From Bacteroidales bacterium (GTDB taxonomy: Bacteria > Bacteroidota > Bacteroidia > Bacteroidales > VadinHA17), in contig JADJLX010000002.1 of assembly GCA_016709865.1 (NCBI GenBank), forward strand, positions 798,046-862,045: a stretch of DNA of 64,000 nucleotides, written 5' to 3'. The position numbers and the translations under genes were made by a program. How positions within the stretch are numbered: the stretch's first letter is position 1; each line of letters starts with the position of its first letter. Positions 1 to 9,311 of the stretch are shown here, piece after piece. The notes below the pieces were generated by a model, which worked only from the letters and a program-made list of their open reading frames with translations, had not been told where the DNA came from and did not search any database.

Positions 1-258
1 GCTTTTACCCCATTGCTCGATACAGCCTGGGAAGATAATGAGATTTCTGCCCTGGAACATACTCTGAACGACCTTGAGGTAAACTATCATGATCTGAGAA
101 CAAGAATTGCAGGTAACTACCGGTTTGTGGACCTGCATATTCAAATACCGCAGGATGAATCAGTAGGACATGCTCACGATTACTGTGACAAGATAGAGAA
201 TGAACTTACATCGAAGTATGATAATCTGACTGTGACAATTCACGTGGAACCAAGCTAA
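1..258 (+). CDS. Cation diffusion facilitator C-terminal domain (5' truncated)
   Basis: The frame is open from base 1, so the gene starts outside the window. The 85 visible residues resemble the cytoplasmic dimerisation domain of cation diffusion facilitator (CDF) metal exporters: an R-x-A-G-x-Y-x-F-V-D-L-H-I strand, then a GHAHDYCDKIE helix start, then an amphipathic helix and a final strand TVTIHVEP. In the family this domain senses Zn2+, Fe2+ or Co2+ and couples dimerisation to transport by an N-terminal six-helix membrane part, which is not visible here. The metal cannot be told. It ends 38 bp before yqeY on the same strand, so the two may be co-transcribed. Confidence 0.78.
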   Translation, partial: AFTPLLDTAWEDNEISALEHTLNDLEVNYHDLRTRIAGNYRFVDLHIQIPQDESVGHAHDYCDKIENELTSKYDNLTVTIHVEPS

Positions 259-296
259 AGCCATCCCTGAATTCCGTAAATTTAAAACTATACACT

Positions 297-743
297 ATGT
301 CACTTACCGAAAAAATATCAGCTGATCTTATCACTGCAATGAAAGCAAAGGATAAGGTTGCCCTTGAAGCAATTAGAGCGGCCAAGACCGCATTTACACT
401 CGCCAGGGCAGAGAAAGGAACCGACACTCTCTCAGGCGACGAGGAGCTGAAGATCATCCAGAAGCTTGTAAAGCAGAGGAGGGAGTCGGCAGAGATCTAT
501 AAGACACAGAACAGGCCAGATCTGTATGAGAAAGAGGTTACTGAAGCTGATGTTCTGGAGAAGTACCTGCCTGCGAAGATGAGCGAGGAGGAACTGAACA
601 AAGTAATTAAGGCAATAATAGAACGGGTTGGCGCAAAATCTCCAGCCGAAATGGGTAAGGTGATGGGTGTTGCCTCCAAAGAACTCGCCGGGAAAGCCGA
701 CGGAAAAGAGATTTCTGCTATTGTGAAACAGTTGCTTCAGTAA
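297..743 (+). CDS. yqeY: GatB/YqeY domain-containing protein
   Basis: 148 residues, the usual length of YqeY. It begins with an ISADLITAMKAKDKVALEAIR helix, followed by the family hallmarks KLVKQRRESAEIY and LEKYLPAKMSEEEL, and a C-terminal helical domain (GAKSPAEMGKVMGVASKEL, GKADGKEIS). This all-helical fold is shared with the C-terminal tRNA-binding part of the GatB amidotransferase subunit. Free-standing YqeY is widespread, cytoplasmic and of uncertain function, perhaps acting on tRNA-dependent amidation. The start ATG is the first in frame and matches the family N-terminus. No other Gat subunit gene is nearby. Confidence 0.93.
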   Translation: MSLTEKISADLITAMKAKDKVALEAIRAAKTAFTLARAEKGTDTLSGDEELKIIQKLVKQRRESAEIYKTQNRPDLYEKEVTEADVLEKYLPAKMSEEELNKVIKAIIERVGAKSPAEMGKVMGVASKELAGKADGKEISAIVKQLLQ

Positions 744-787
744 GGCTTTACGGCATTGCGGCTAGAAGGCTATTTGGATCTGTATTC

Positions 788-2830
788 TTACAGGCTACCC
801 AGATTGATCATGAGAGAGATCAGAGCTGTTCTGCCCTGGCCATTTACTCCTGAACCATGATACCTGTAGTCTTCGTTAAGAATATTCTGCAGTGAAAACC
901 CAATACTCAGAAGATCAATATCGTATCCGGCATTCAGATTGAAAATACTCCATGCCGGAGTTCCCCCAGCAGGTATCCTGTTGTCTGATTTGTCACCTGC
1001 CGCAAGCCTCTCCTGTTTAGCTGCAGCCAGCCATTCTGCACCTATCCTGAGGTTTTTCAGTGAGTATTCCGTACTTACCCTGCCAAACAATGGCGGAATA
1101 CGGCGGACAGGTTCATTTTTTGTAATATTCTGTCCATAAGTATACGTGAGACTAAAACCTGCATTCCACGATTTACCCAGATCCAGTTCCCATGCAGTTT
1201 CCACTCCCCGGATAAAAGCCCGTTCAACATTTTCTTTTATGTATACCGGGTAACCATCAATAGTATCGCCGGCAACTATATTCCTGACAATCAGGTTACG
1301 GAGTTCATTGCGGTAAATAAAAATCTCACCTCTTAAGGTTTTACCCTGGTATTTATATCCGGTCTGGAATTGCAGTGAGTGTTCCGGGGTTAAATTAAAG
1401 TTTGGTGTTTCATACCTGAAATCCACTATTCCAAGAGTACCAAGGTCATCTACATTAGGGGCCCTGAAACCGCTATTTGCTGAGACAAAGAGGCTGGATC
1501 TGCCTGTTAGTTTCCTCATTATTGCAAAGTTACCAACAAGTGCAGAAGGTGTTAGACTTGTTTCTCCGAGTACCTCATCATGAACATTGATTAAAAAAGC
1601 ATTGAATCTTGCACCTCCTGAAAAAATCCAGTTCTGAAATTCAATAGTATGTAATGAAAATGCTGCAATTGAAGTCATTCTGGAATTATCAGGATAGAGC
1701 CCGCGCTTATCTGTTATAATACCGCTTGTGAGATCCCTTTCGTAACGCGTACTTCCAACCAGGTCATTATAAATCTCAGCACCTGTGCTGGCACTCCAGT
1801 TATTGCCATCAGATGTGAATGCCTCAGCTATAAAACCAAGAGTTCTTACCTTATCATTCTCATAACGAAGCACGTCAGAGTTGTTTTTCCGGCTTTCTCT
1901 GCCCTCTTCAGTATCATGCCAAGATGCAGAAAATGAGAGCGATCTGATAAGACCATCATCAGGTTTATGGGTGACTTTTACATAGCCCAGTTTTCTGTTT
2001 TGAGGATCCATCCTGTTTACAGCATAATTCTCGAGTACTACCTTATGAAATACTGGTACATTGCTCTGATGCACACTCTGCAAAAACATAGTTAGTTCTG
2101 TGGATTCCGAAAGGAGTAACTTACCTTTTATATCATAATCTATTTCGCTGTAACCAGTCGGTGACTGAACTCCGGTTGTGTCGCCACCCTTAAGATCCCC
2201 AAAGTTTCGCAAGGTTAAACCACCCCTGACTGCAACCCTGCTGCTGCTGAATTTCAGCGATCCGTTAAGACTCTGTTCCATTCCGGCTGCTGCTAAACGG
2301 GTATATAGTGTTGATCCCCACGACGGATTACCGGAAAAACGCACATCATGTGTGAAAACATTAACAGCGCCTCCGAGTGCGTCGGACCCGTATTGCACTG
2401 ATCCGCTTCCCCTTAACACTTCAATCTTTTCAATAGAAAACAGGTCGATAGTATTGAAGTATTGATTTGGCCCATAGCGGTATGTTGAATTATTCAGCCT
2501 GATGCCATCTATAAGAAGGAGAGTCTGATTGCCTGTCAATCCTCTGAGAAACGGTGATCCTCCACCGTGGTTTGTTTTCTGCACAAAAACTCCTGATGCT
2601 GATACAAGTGCCTCAGGAGCAGACCTTAGCTGTTGTCTGATTACCGTGTTGGTACCTGTTACTCTTACAGCTTCAGGGGTATTCAGACGTATTGAACCAA
2701 ATCTGTTTGCAGAGATGACTACCTCAGATAAATTTCTTGAAAGGATTGTATCCTGATCCTGCTGGTTTGCCGATCCGTATACCACATTGTAAAAACTGAA
2801 ACAAAATAAAAATGTTACAACCCTTATCAT
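788..2830 (-). CDS. TonB-dependent outer-membrane receptor
   Basis: 680 residues with a signal peptide (MIRVVTFLFCFSFYNVVYG). A plug domain follows at about residues 35-165, with APEALVSASGVFVQ, GGGSPFLRGLTGNQTLLLID, and the plug end IEKIEVLRGSGSVQYGSDALGGAVNV. The rest is a 22-strand-type barrel ending in Leu. There is no N-terminal CarboxypepD_reg domain, so it is of the BtuB/haem-receptor type rather than SusC. Likely substrates are a cobalamin, haem or siderophore; the sequence does not decide. Its ATG overlaps the stop of the upstream membrane-protein gene in an ATGA junction, so the two are translationally coupled. Confidence 0.9.
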   Translation of the reverse strand: MIRVVTFLFCFSFYNVVYGSANQQDQDTILSRNLSEVVISANRFGSIRLNTPEAVRVTGTNTVIRQQLRSAPEALVSASGVFVQKTNHGGGSPFLRGLTGNQTLLLIDGIRLNNSTYRYGPNQYFNTIDLFSIEKIEVLRGSGSVQYGSDALGGAVNVFTHDVRFSGNPSWGSTLYTRLAAAGMEQSLNGSLKFSSSRVAVRGGLTLRNFGDLKGGDTTGVQSPTGYSEIDYDIKGKLLLSESTELTMFLQSVHQSNVPVFHKVVLENYAVNRMDPQNRKLGYVKVTHKPDDGLIRSLSFSASWHDTEEGRESRKNNSDVLRYENDKVRTLGFIAEAFTSDGNNWSASTGAEIYNDLVGSTRYERDLTSGIITDKRGLYPDNSRMTSIAAFSLHTIEFQNWIFSGGARFNAFLINVHDEVLGETSLTPSALVGNFAIMRKLTGRSSLFVSANSGFRAPNVDDLGTLGIVDFRYETPNFNLTPEHSLQFQTGYKYQGKTLRGEIFIYRNELRNLIVRNIVAGDTIDGYPVYIKENVERAFIRGVETAWELDLGKSWNAGFSLTYTYGQNITKNEPVRRIPPLFGRVSTEYSLKNLRIGAEWLAAAKQERLAAGDKSDNRIPAGGTPAWSIFNLNAGYDIDLLSIGFSLQNILNEDYRYHGSGVNGQGRTALISLMINLGSL

Positions 2831-3195
2831 ATATAACCCCCGACTTTACCAGTTAAAATGATTCGTAGCAAATCGATGTGGTACCACATTCTGGCATAGA
2901 AATATGACAGGATCAACAATCCGGCAATGAATGTAAGGAATAATCCAATGTATCTTCCTGCTACAGAATTGCCTGATTTAATGAGCTTTACTGAAATCTT
3001 CCTGAGCCACTCTTCCATCTTGAGAAAGAGAGGATAAAAAACAACCACAATTATTGCCATTGCAGCAAGTGTAAAAGTGAGCGGCTTTACATGATTTTTA
3101 TAGGTGATCATATAATCGCTGATTGCGGTGGTAATAAGATTGGCTGTCAGAATTGTCAGTGTTGTGACAACAAAGCGAAAGAAGAAACGGTACAT
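2827..3195 (-). CDS. Small membrane protein, upstream partner of TonB receptor
   Basis: 122 residues with about three hydrophobic segments (residues 6-28, 37-57 and 82-105) and a basic amphipathic stretch between the second and third (MEEWLRKISVKLIKSG). I do not recognise the family. It is translationally coupled to the TonB-dependent receptor gene through a 4-bp ATGA overlap, which suggests a role beside the receptor, for example an inner-membrane partner in uptake of the same ligand. That role is inference from position only. It lies 32 bp downstream of the end of the DUF1080/glycosidase gene on the same strand, so all three may form one transcript. Confidence 0.7.
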   Translation of the reverse strand: MYRFFFRFVVTTLTILTANLITTAISDYMITYKNHVKPLTFTLAAMAIIVVVFYPLFLKMEEWLRKISVKLIKSGNSVAGRYIGLFLTFIAGLLILSYFYARMWYHIDLLRIILTGKVGGYI

Positions 3196-3227
3196 AAAGA
3201 GTTTTTTTGCCCCGTAAAAGTATTATT

Positions 3228-5315
3228 TTATTTCTCTCTTTCAATCTTTATTGCCAGATCCTCAAAGTATCCGTCTGAAGCTATCTTCAGCCATCCACCG
3301 GGATGGTTCCTGATATGTGCCACATTTTCAGATGGAGCAGTTGTTTCTGCGAGGGTTATTTTATACGATCCGCTTCGAAGGTTTATTTCAATACCAATAG
3401 GACCAGAAGCAGTATCTTTCCTGCAAACATAAGCAGCAATAAAACCATCCTTGCCCAGAGCCCTGATGGTTTTGTTCCCTTCTCCTGTGAGCCTGAGTTG
3501 TGACTCATCAACAGGTTTCATATTGATATAATCGATTGATTTCATAAATTCTGCAAGTATCTTAAGCTGACTCCTGAGAGCCTTGCTGCCCCCTCCGGGC
3601 TGACCTTTCTCAACCAGGAATGAACCATCCTCATTATCGGTAGTAAACGAATAGTCGAGATGGTTAAATATTGCCCCTCCTGCCATTATGAAATCCCATG
3701 CCTCTCTTCGATATGTAGCATCCTTAATTCCATCAAAACCTGTTTCATTATCGCCTATTACACTGTTGAGGTGGTAGTTTGCCGCAACAGTCTTCGGAGG
3801 ACGGACATAATGAAAATTATATATTGAAACACCTTCACGCGGTTTTGAAACCAGCCGGTGATGGTTGGCAACATTATTTGAGATCAGGTGTTTCTGATCA
3901 AAGTCTTTTTCAGCATCTGCAACTATACTGGTCATATAATCCTCCCACTCCCTCAGCGCCAGGGTATCTCCAAAGTATGGTTCATTGCAGACTTCATAGT
4001 AGAGATTATCAAAATCCCTCAGCTCGGAAACAATCTTCCTTACCATTCTTTCCTGAACAGCCAGAAGTTCAGGGTGTCTCAGAGAGAGGACTTCTTTCCA
4101 GTCGCTGATCTTACCGGTACCATTTGTGTTGTTTTTGAAATAGAGCGGTGATAACTTCCATTGTATTGTATCGTAGATATTTGAGAAGAGATCAAGTTCA
4201 ACAACAATATTTCTTTTTCCTGCCTCAGTTAAAAAGTCCTTCAGACGTTTGAAATAATTCTCATCCCAGCGCGAAAGGTCGAACTTATTGCCGCCGTTTG
4301 CATAGCCCGGTTCATTACTTCTTGCCCATGGACAGATAAAACGGTTTGGTCCGGGAGCCATTGTATTCTTTTTAATACCAAAAGCACCGGCAGGTTCAAC
4401 ATAAACGCCCGAAAAAGTACGTGTAACATTCAGTCCGGATGCTTCAAGTTCCTTAAAATAGGTAACATAATCGAAATCGAGGTTCATAACTGCACCATAA
4501 TGCTCTGTGGAACCAATCAATATCGCAGGTTTGCCACGGAACATGAAATAGTGAGGATTCTGGGGATGCAGGCTCAAAAATGGCTTTGATGAAGGCGCAA
4601 GTTCAATAATTCTGATATTACGGAAATGTATCGGAGCGCCTTCCGATTCGAGGCAAAGGTATCCCTTCCTCTGGGAAGCCTTTGTTATTCCGTTTACAAA
4701 TTTGCCATTGACCGAAAGCCTTATAACACCATCGATACAAACAACATCGTATGTATTCCATTCCCCTTTCCCTTTACACCTGTTTTCAATTGATTTACTT
4801 CTTGTGCCACGCGGATTGTCAGGAACTGTTGTCACACCGCCAACACCGAAAAGTTCGCCATGAACATATGCCACAGGAGGTTTCACGCCATCGCGTGCAT
4901 TCTGGTTCACCCAGTCGAGTTCGAGCATCTGAACTTCCACACCATCAGGCAAACGTGTATCCTCCGGAGGGTTAGCGTTACTCCATACAAATACCCCGGA
5001 GTTACCTCCTGCCTCGAGATGCTTCCACTCAACATGAAGGATAAAGTTCTCATACATTTTTTCAGAACGCATCACGCCAATGGGCTGTCCGGAGCATATC
5101 AGAATATCTTTTTCGGTATGCCAGGTATCGGGCGCAGTATTTACATTTATCCAGTTGACAGGGACATCCTTTGCTCCTGTATCTGAGATATATTTTCCAT
5201 AACTAACCTCTTTCCCGAAAACAATCTTCTTATCCTGTGCCAAAGATTTCTGAGTAAAAAACGACAGGAAAATTACAGTTAGTAGAACCCCTGTTAATGC
5301 CTGAATCCTTTTCAT
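3228..5315 (-). CDS. Secreted DUF1080 (3-keto-disaccharide hydrolase) / GH-A-type glycosidase fusion
   Basis: 695 residues counted from the ATG at 5315, which gives a clean signal peptide ([10 protein letters not shown] to SLAQ); an ATG four codons upstream is possible. Residues about 30-240 are a DUF1080 concanavalin-like jelly roll ([39 protein letters not shown]). Residues about 250-600 form a glycosidase-like TIM barrel with a probable acid/base Glu in [12 protein letters not shown] and a second Glu in IGDNETG; a C-terminal beta domain closes it. DUF1080 members include 3-keto-glycoside hydrolases. The two-domain architecture suggests one periplasmic enzyme acting on a modified glycoside. 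It is divergent from the next gene, with only 55 bp between the starts. Confidence 0.82.
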   Translation of the reverse strand: MKRIQALTGVLLTVIFLSFFTQKSLAQDKKIVFGKEVSYGKYISDTGAKDVPVNWINVNTAPDTWHTEKDILICSGQPIGVMRSEKMYENFILHVEWKHLEAGGNSGVFVWSNANPPEDTRLPDGVEVQMLELDWVNQNARDGVKPPVAYVHGELFGVGGVTTVPDNPRGTRSKSIENRCKGKGEWNTYDVVCIDGVIRLSVNGKFVNGITKASQRKGYLCLESEGAPIHFRNIRIIELAPSSKPFLSLHPQNPHYFMFRGKPAILIGSTEHYGAVMNLDFDYVTYFKELEASGLNVTRTFSGVYVEPAGAFGIKKNTMAPGPNRFICPWARSNEPGYANGGNKFDLSRWDENYFKRLKDFLTEAGKRNIVVELDLFSNIYDTIQWKLSPLYFKNNTNGTGKISDWKEVLSLRHPELLAVQERMVRKIVSELRDFDNLYYEVCNEPYFGDTLALREWEDYMTSIVADAEKDFDQKHLISNNVANHHRLVSKPREGVSIYNFHYVRPPKTVAANYHLNSVIGDNETGFDGIKDATYRREAWDFIMAGGAIFNHLDYSFTTDNEDGSFLVEKGQPGGGSKALRSQLKILAEFMKSIDYINMKPVDESQLRLTGEGNKTIRALGKDGFIAAYVCRKDTASGPIGIEINLRSGSYKITLAETTAPSENVAHIRNHPGGWLKIASDGYFEDLAIKIEREK

Positions 5316-5370
5316 ATTGCCTGACAATTTAATTACCCGAATTTATCAATTTTTCTTATCTTCACGTACA

Positions 5371-7107
5371 ATGGAAAAAATAAAGGTTCTCACAGGTAAA
5401 GTCCTGTATGGATTTCTTTTTGTGGCAGTAATTCCTTCGCTTTTAGTTCTGTGGGCAGAACAGTCAGGCGATATAATAAAACTACCGGTTTTGGAGGAGA
5501 CCTGGCCAGGCTATCTCTTATTGGCAACAGGAATTGCACTTATCGCTGCAGGTATGCTGCATTTATGGTTTCTGGGGAAAGGACTTCCAATGAATGCTTT
5601 CCCACCTGAAAGACTAGTTACCAGAGGGGTATATGCTTTCACAAAGCATCCGATCTATGCCGGTGCAGTACTTGTAAGCTTCGGATTATCAGTGAGCTTT
5701 CAGTCATCCTCAGGATTATGGCTGGTAAGTCCCTTCTTCACCCTGATGACAGCAGCCTGGGTGGAAGGATTTGAGAATGAGCGTACCAAAGAAGTGTTTG
5801 GAGATCAGGAATACAAAACCTTTCTGTCGGTTCCGGTGAAAGACACTAACCAACCTTCGGTTATGGAAAGGATCTCGTCATATCTGGTTGTATTTGTACC
5901 ATTGCTTATTGTTTATAATGCCTGGACATTTTCAGTAGCATCGGGTGAGATCGACGTTATAAAACTACCTTTTGGAGAGGATCTTAGCATCAGACAGTTA
6001 TCAAATGCATTCTACATTGTAGAGCTATTTCTTGCTCTGGCAGTACCTGTTATCATAAGGACCAGAGTATTTCTCAGGATATTTATAACCAGCATGTGGA
6101 CTGCTGTAATTATAGCCGGACTTATATGTTTTGCATTTCCGGTTGCGATGAAGGCATTTAATCTTGTTTGGGCTTTTGTGGTAGCCGGATACTTTGCAAC
6201 CGGTCTAAGGCTGAATGGCTGGATCTGGGATCTGATCAAACGCCAGACCGAGAAGCTTGCAAACAGCTGGCGAGAATGGAGAATCGGACCTGTAAGGATC
6301 ATAAATCATGGCTTTTACGGCGGAGCTGCCGGACTGGCCGGAACCCTGATTGCAGGTTTCTTTTTAGGACAGGAGTATACTGTTATTGGATTCACAGTAA
6401 TGATTTTTGTTATTATCGGAGCCGGATTGTGGGCGCAGTTCATTGAAGGATCGCCAAAATTACTGAGGCCGTATGGCTACTATGGAGGATTGATTGGAGG
6501 ACTTACAGCATGTCTGCTGGCATCACTGATCTTTCAAATCAGTTTTTTCAAACTTGTGGCGTCATTTGCAATGGCTGCGCCATGGATTCAGGCGACAGGG
6601 CGGCTCAGATGCCTGGTACAGGGCTGCTGCCATGGTAAACCATCCGATCCTTCGATTGGGATCCGGTTCACTCATCCCCTCTCGAGAGTAAATAAGATCT
6701 CCGGTTTAAATGGTGTCGCCCTTCATCCGACGCAGCTCTATTCAATAACCTGCAATCTGATATCGGGTACAGTTCTTATATGGTTATATAATGCAGGAAT
6801 GCCTGCGGTTTTTATTTGTGGGATCTATCTTATGCTGAACGGGCTCGGCCGTTTTGTTGAGGAATCGCTAAGAGGTGAAGCTCAGACTCCATATCTGGCC
6901 GGGATGAGGATATATCAATGGATCGCAATAATAAATATTATGCTGGGAGCACTCTGTACCACTATTAACGATACAAGTACCATAACTTTTCAGTTCAATA
7001 TTAAATCGGTTTTTCTTGCTGTTTTAATGGGAATAATAGTAATGTTTGCGTCAGGTGTAGATTTCCCTTCATCGAACAGAAGGTTTGCACGGCTTACAAG
7101 CACTTAG
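5371..7107 (+). CDS. Membrane fusion: isoprenylcysteine-methyltransferase-like domain + Lgt-like domain
   Basis: 578 residues from ATG 5371; an ATG 54 bp upstream would add a poorly hydrophobic tail and run into the divergent promoter region. Residues about 10-150 look like the ICMT/PEMT membrane methyltransferases: TRGVYAFTKHPIYAG and a downstream VEGFENERTKEVFG with paired acidic residues. After several helices, residues about 300-550 resemble prolipoprotein diacylglyceryl transferase (Lgt): HGFYGGAAG, YYGGLIGG, a GRLRCLVQGCCHG box near residue 410, HPTQLY near 451 and GLGRFVEESLRGE near 491. Lgt needs its Arg/His/Tyr pocket residues; some are present, but the order YGYYGG then GRLRC differs from classical Lgt. 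Catalysis on lipids is likely, the exact reaction unknown. Confidence 0.75.
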   Translation: MEKIKVLTGKVLYGFLFVAVIPSLLVLWAEQSGDIIKLPVLEETWPGYLLLATGIALIAAGMLHLWFLGKGLPMNAFPPERLVTRGVYAFTKHPIYAGAVLVSFGLSVSFQSSSGLWLVSPFFTLMTAAWVEGFENERTKEVFGDQEYKTFLSVPVKDTNQPSVMERISSYLVVFVPLLIVYNAWTFSVASGEIDVIKLPFGEDLSIRQLSNAFYIVELFLALAVPVIIRTRVFLRIFITSMWTAVIIAGLICFAFPVAMKAFNLVWAFVVAGYFATGLRLNGWIWDLIKRQTEKLANSWREWRIGPVRIINHGFYGGAAGLAGTLIAGFFLGQEYTVIGFTVMIFVIIGAGLWAQFIEGSPKLLRPYGYYGGLIGGLTACLLASLIFQISFFKLVASFAMAAPWIQATGRLRCLVQGCCHGKPSDPSIGIRFTHPLSRVNKISGLNGVALHPTQLYSITCNLISGTVLIWLYNAGMPAVFICGIYLMLNGLGRFVEESLRGEAQTPYLAGMRIYQWIAIINIMLGALCTTINDTSTITFQFNIKSVFLAVLMGIIVMFASGVDFPSSNRRFARLTST

Positions 7108-7221
7108 AAGGATTTTAAGTTTTTTTAACACCTGTTTTAAATCTAAGCGTACTGTGAATCAGAATAATATTTCTATTTTTCGTAAATTAAAAAAATCAAT
7201 CAACCTAAATATTATAGTACA

Positions 7222-8664
7222 ATGAAAGAAAAATCAAACAAAGGAATGAGCCGCCGTAACTTCCTTGGTTTGTCAGCTGTTGGAGTTACCAGCCTGACAA
7301 TACTTCCAAGTTATGTGATAAATGGTTTCCGCGTTGCACCGAGCGACAGAGTTATAATGGGCACCATCGGCCTTGGCCGTCAGGCATTGTCAGATTTCAG
7401 AGGATTCGCAGGAGTTCCCGGACTTCAGGTAGTTGCATGCTGCGATGTTGACAGTATTAAACAACAACGTTACAAGAAAACTGTTGAAGAGTGGCAGAAG
7501 GCAAAAGGCCTTGCTCCACGTTGCGATACCTATGAGCAGTATGAACAGTTATTGGAAAGAAAAGATATAGATGTGGTTGAAGTTGTTACACCTGATCATT
7601 GGCATGCTCTTATGTCTATTCATGCATGCCAGGCGGGGAAAGATGTGTATGTTCAGAAACCGCTTTCCTATACTATCCAGGAAGCACTTACAATGACAAA
7701 GGTTGCGAACGAAAAGAAACGTATCGTACAGGTCGGAAGTCAGCAGCGTTCCAGTAAGGAGTTCCAGAAAGCTATTGAGCTTGTAAGGGCCGGCAAGATT
7801 GGACATATTGAGAAGATCTATGCAAAAGTAGGTGATCCACCAAAGCCACTCGATCTTCCTGCACAGCCAATTCCGGGTAACCTGAACTGGAACCTCTGGT
7901 TAGGTCCGCTCAATGATGGCAAGATTGTTTACAATTCAGATCTCGCTCCTCAGATTACTCTGGACCCTGTACAGAATGAAACCCTCTGGGGTGCATGGCG
8001 CTGGTATCTTGAGACAGGTAACGGCTATACAGCTGACTGGGGTGCTCATATGTTCGATATTGCACAGGCTGCAATAGGAATGGATGGTTCAGCACCTTGC
8101 GAGATAATACCTAAAGGATATAACGGAACAGAGTACATGACCTTCAAATATCAGACAGGTGTTGTTATGACTGAGCAGCCTTACCTTGAGGATAATGCAG
8201 GTGCACAGGGTATTAAGTTTATCGGAACAAAAGGATGGATTGAGGTAGCACGCGGATATATAGCATGTTCAGATGCATCACTCATCCCGGCTGAGATAGC
8301 TGGTAACCGTCCGCAGCCAAGAGTACCGGGACAGACCAGACCGGCAGGACAGGCTCGTCCGGCAAACGCACAGGGACAGGCTCCCGCTGCAAATCGTCCC
8401 GCTCCGACACAGGCCGGATTGCAGTTCGAAATCAGTTCACCACATATGCAGAACTTCATCGATTCAGTACGTTCACGTCAGAAACCTATTGCTTCAGTTG
8501 AAGTAGGTTGCAGTACTGCAATCACTTGCTGCCTCGGAAATATTGCAAATGAGCTCAAGAGACCAGTTAAATGGGATCCGGCTACATATACCTTTATTAA
8601 TGATAAAGAGGCTTCTGAACACAGACTTATGAATTACGAGTACAGAAGACCGTATCATTTATAA
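7222..8664 (+). CDS. Tat-exported Gfo/Idh/MocA family oxidoreductase
   Basis: 480 residues. A twin-arginine signal (MSRRNFLGLSAVGVTSL) directs export of a folded, cofactor-loaded enzyme. The Rossmann domain carries IMGTIGLGRQALSDF, CCDVD and the conserved VQKPLSYTIQEA lysine loop; a TADWGAHMFDIAQAA segment supplies the usual catalytic-type Asp/His. Residues about 355-393 are a Pro/Gln/Ala-rich low-complexity insertion (RPAGQARPANAQGQAPAAN) not typical of the family core. Related periplasmic members oxidise sugars or inositols at a ring hydroxyl, some at C3 of glycosides. Its closeness to a DUF1080 enzyme fits 3-keto-glycoside chemistry, but this is inference. A strong terminator follows at 8721. 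Confidence 0.88.
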   Translation: MKEKSNKGMSRRNFLGLSAVGVTSLTILPSYVINGFRVAPSDRVIMGTIGLGRQALSDFRGFAGVPGLQVVACCDVDSIKQQRYKKTVEEWQKAKGLAPRCDTYEQYEQLLERKDIDVVEVVTPDHWHALMSIHACQAGKDVYVQKPLSYTIQEALTMTKVANEKKRIVQVGSQQRSSKEFQKAIELVRAGKIGHIEKIYAKVGDPPKPLDLPAQPIPGNLNWNLWLGPLNDGKIVYNSDLAPQITLDPVQNETLWGAWRWYLETGNGYTADWGAHMFDIAQAAIGMDGSAPCEIIPKGYNGTEYMTFKYQTGVVMTEQPYLEDNAGAQGIKFIGTKGWIEVARGYIACSDASLIPAEIAGNRPQPRVPGQTRPAGQARPANAQGQAPAANRPAPTQAGLQFEISSPHMQNFIDSVRSRQKPIASVEVGCSTAITCCLGNIANELKRPVKWDPATYTFINDKEASEHRLMNYEYRRPYHL

Positions 8665-8678
8665 CCAGTGCCCCCCAG

Positions 8679-8692
8679 CCCCCTAAAGGGGG
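8679..8692. repeat. Short GC hairpin element
   Basis: Five C, loop TAAA, five G, 15 bp after the stop codon of the oxidoreductase gene, inside a C-rich/GTGTAG context. There is no T-tract, so I treat it as a small dispersed palindrome and not as the terminator, which lies 30 bp further on. Confidence 0.5.
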
Positions 8693-8720
8693 TGTAGTTA
8701 GGGTTATGGAAAGAACATTG

Positions 8721-8757
8721 ACAGGCGACAGGGAAACTTGTTGCCTGTTTTGTTTTT
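8721..8757 (+). terminator. Rho-independent terminator of the Gfo/Idh/MocA gene
   Basis: Stem arms 8721-8732 and 8737-8748 pair over 12 positions (two G-U pairs) and are closed by a GAAA tetraloop. A T-rich tract (TTTGTTTTT) follows directly. It is placed 57 bp after the stop codon and reads on the plus strand. Confidence 0.85.
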
Positions 8758-8902
8758 GTGGAAATGAACAATTATAAAAGCTCATTGTTAGACAGTAAGT
8801 TCAATGAAAACTTGTTTTATTAGAGTTTAATGCTGAAATTTGATACTTAGGATTTTGTACATTTCAGTATTCACAGGTAAAATTCATATTTAATCTATCA
8901 AT

Positions 8903-9301
8903 ATGGGTATAGCAGCAGTTCATATTTTACCGACTAATAAGACCCCTGAGGTCTTTCTTAATCCCGAGGGCAGTGTTAAGATAATCGGTAGGGCAATAGA
9001 TGAAAGCAGAACAAAGTTTTCAGAACAGATATTAATCTGGATAGATGATTATCTGACTAAACCTGCCGTTTCAACTGAAGTTATAATTGCCCTTGAGTAC
9101 ATGAACAGCTTTAATTCGATTATTATGGCTTCAATACTCAGAAAGCTATATCAGCTCAATGAGCTATCGAAGAAAATATCAATCAAATGGTATGTTGAAG
9201 AAGATGATGATGATCTTCTCGAAAGGGGAGAATATATCTCAACGACTTTTAATATACCGATTGAATTTATTAAGACTGATCAGATAAAGAGCTCTTACTG
9301 A
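8903..9301 (+). CDS. SiaC/DUF1987 family protein
   Basis: 132 residues matching the DUF1987 family: HILPTNKTPEVFLNPEGSVK near the start, GRAIDES, a central helix IIALEYMNSFNSI, and the acidic IKWYVEEDDDDLLERGE near the end. The Pseudomonas member SiaC is an anti-anti-sigma-like protein that is phosphorylated by SiaB and dephosphorylated by the phosphatase SiaA to control diguanylate cyclase activity. In SiaC the phosphosite is a Thr in the PTKxTP motif; here the equivalent is the Thr in KTPE. No SiaA, SiaB or cyclase gene adjoins it, so it may act with partners elsewhere. It is convergent with the sulfurtransferase gene, 10 bp apart. Confidence 0.85.
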   Translation: MGIAAVHILPTNKTPEVFLNPEGSVKIIGRAIDESRTKFSEQILIWIDDYLTKPAVSTEVIIALEYMNSFNSIIMASILRKLYQLNELSKKISIKWYVEEDDDDLLERGEYISTTFNIPIEFIKTDQIKSSY

Positions 9302-9311
9302 TAATATCAGT

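Noticed and set aside
8679..8692. CCCCCTAAAGGGGG as a terminator
   Set aside because: No T-tract; a much better terminator with GAAA loop lies at 8721-8757.
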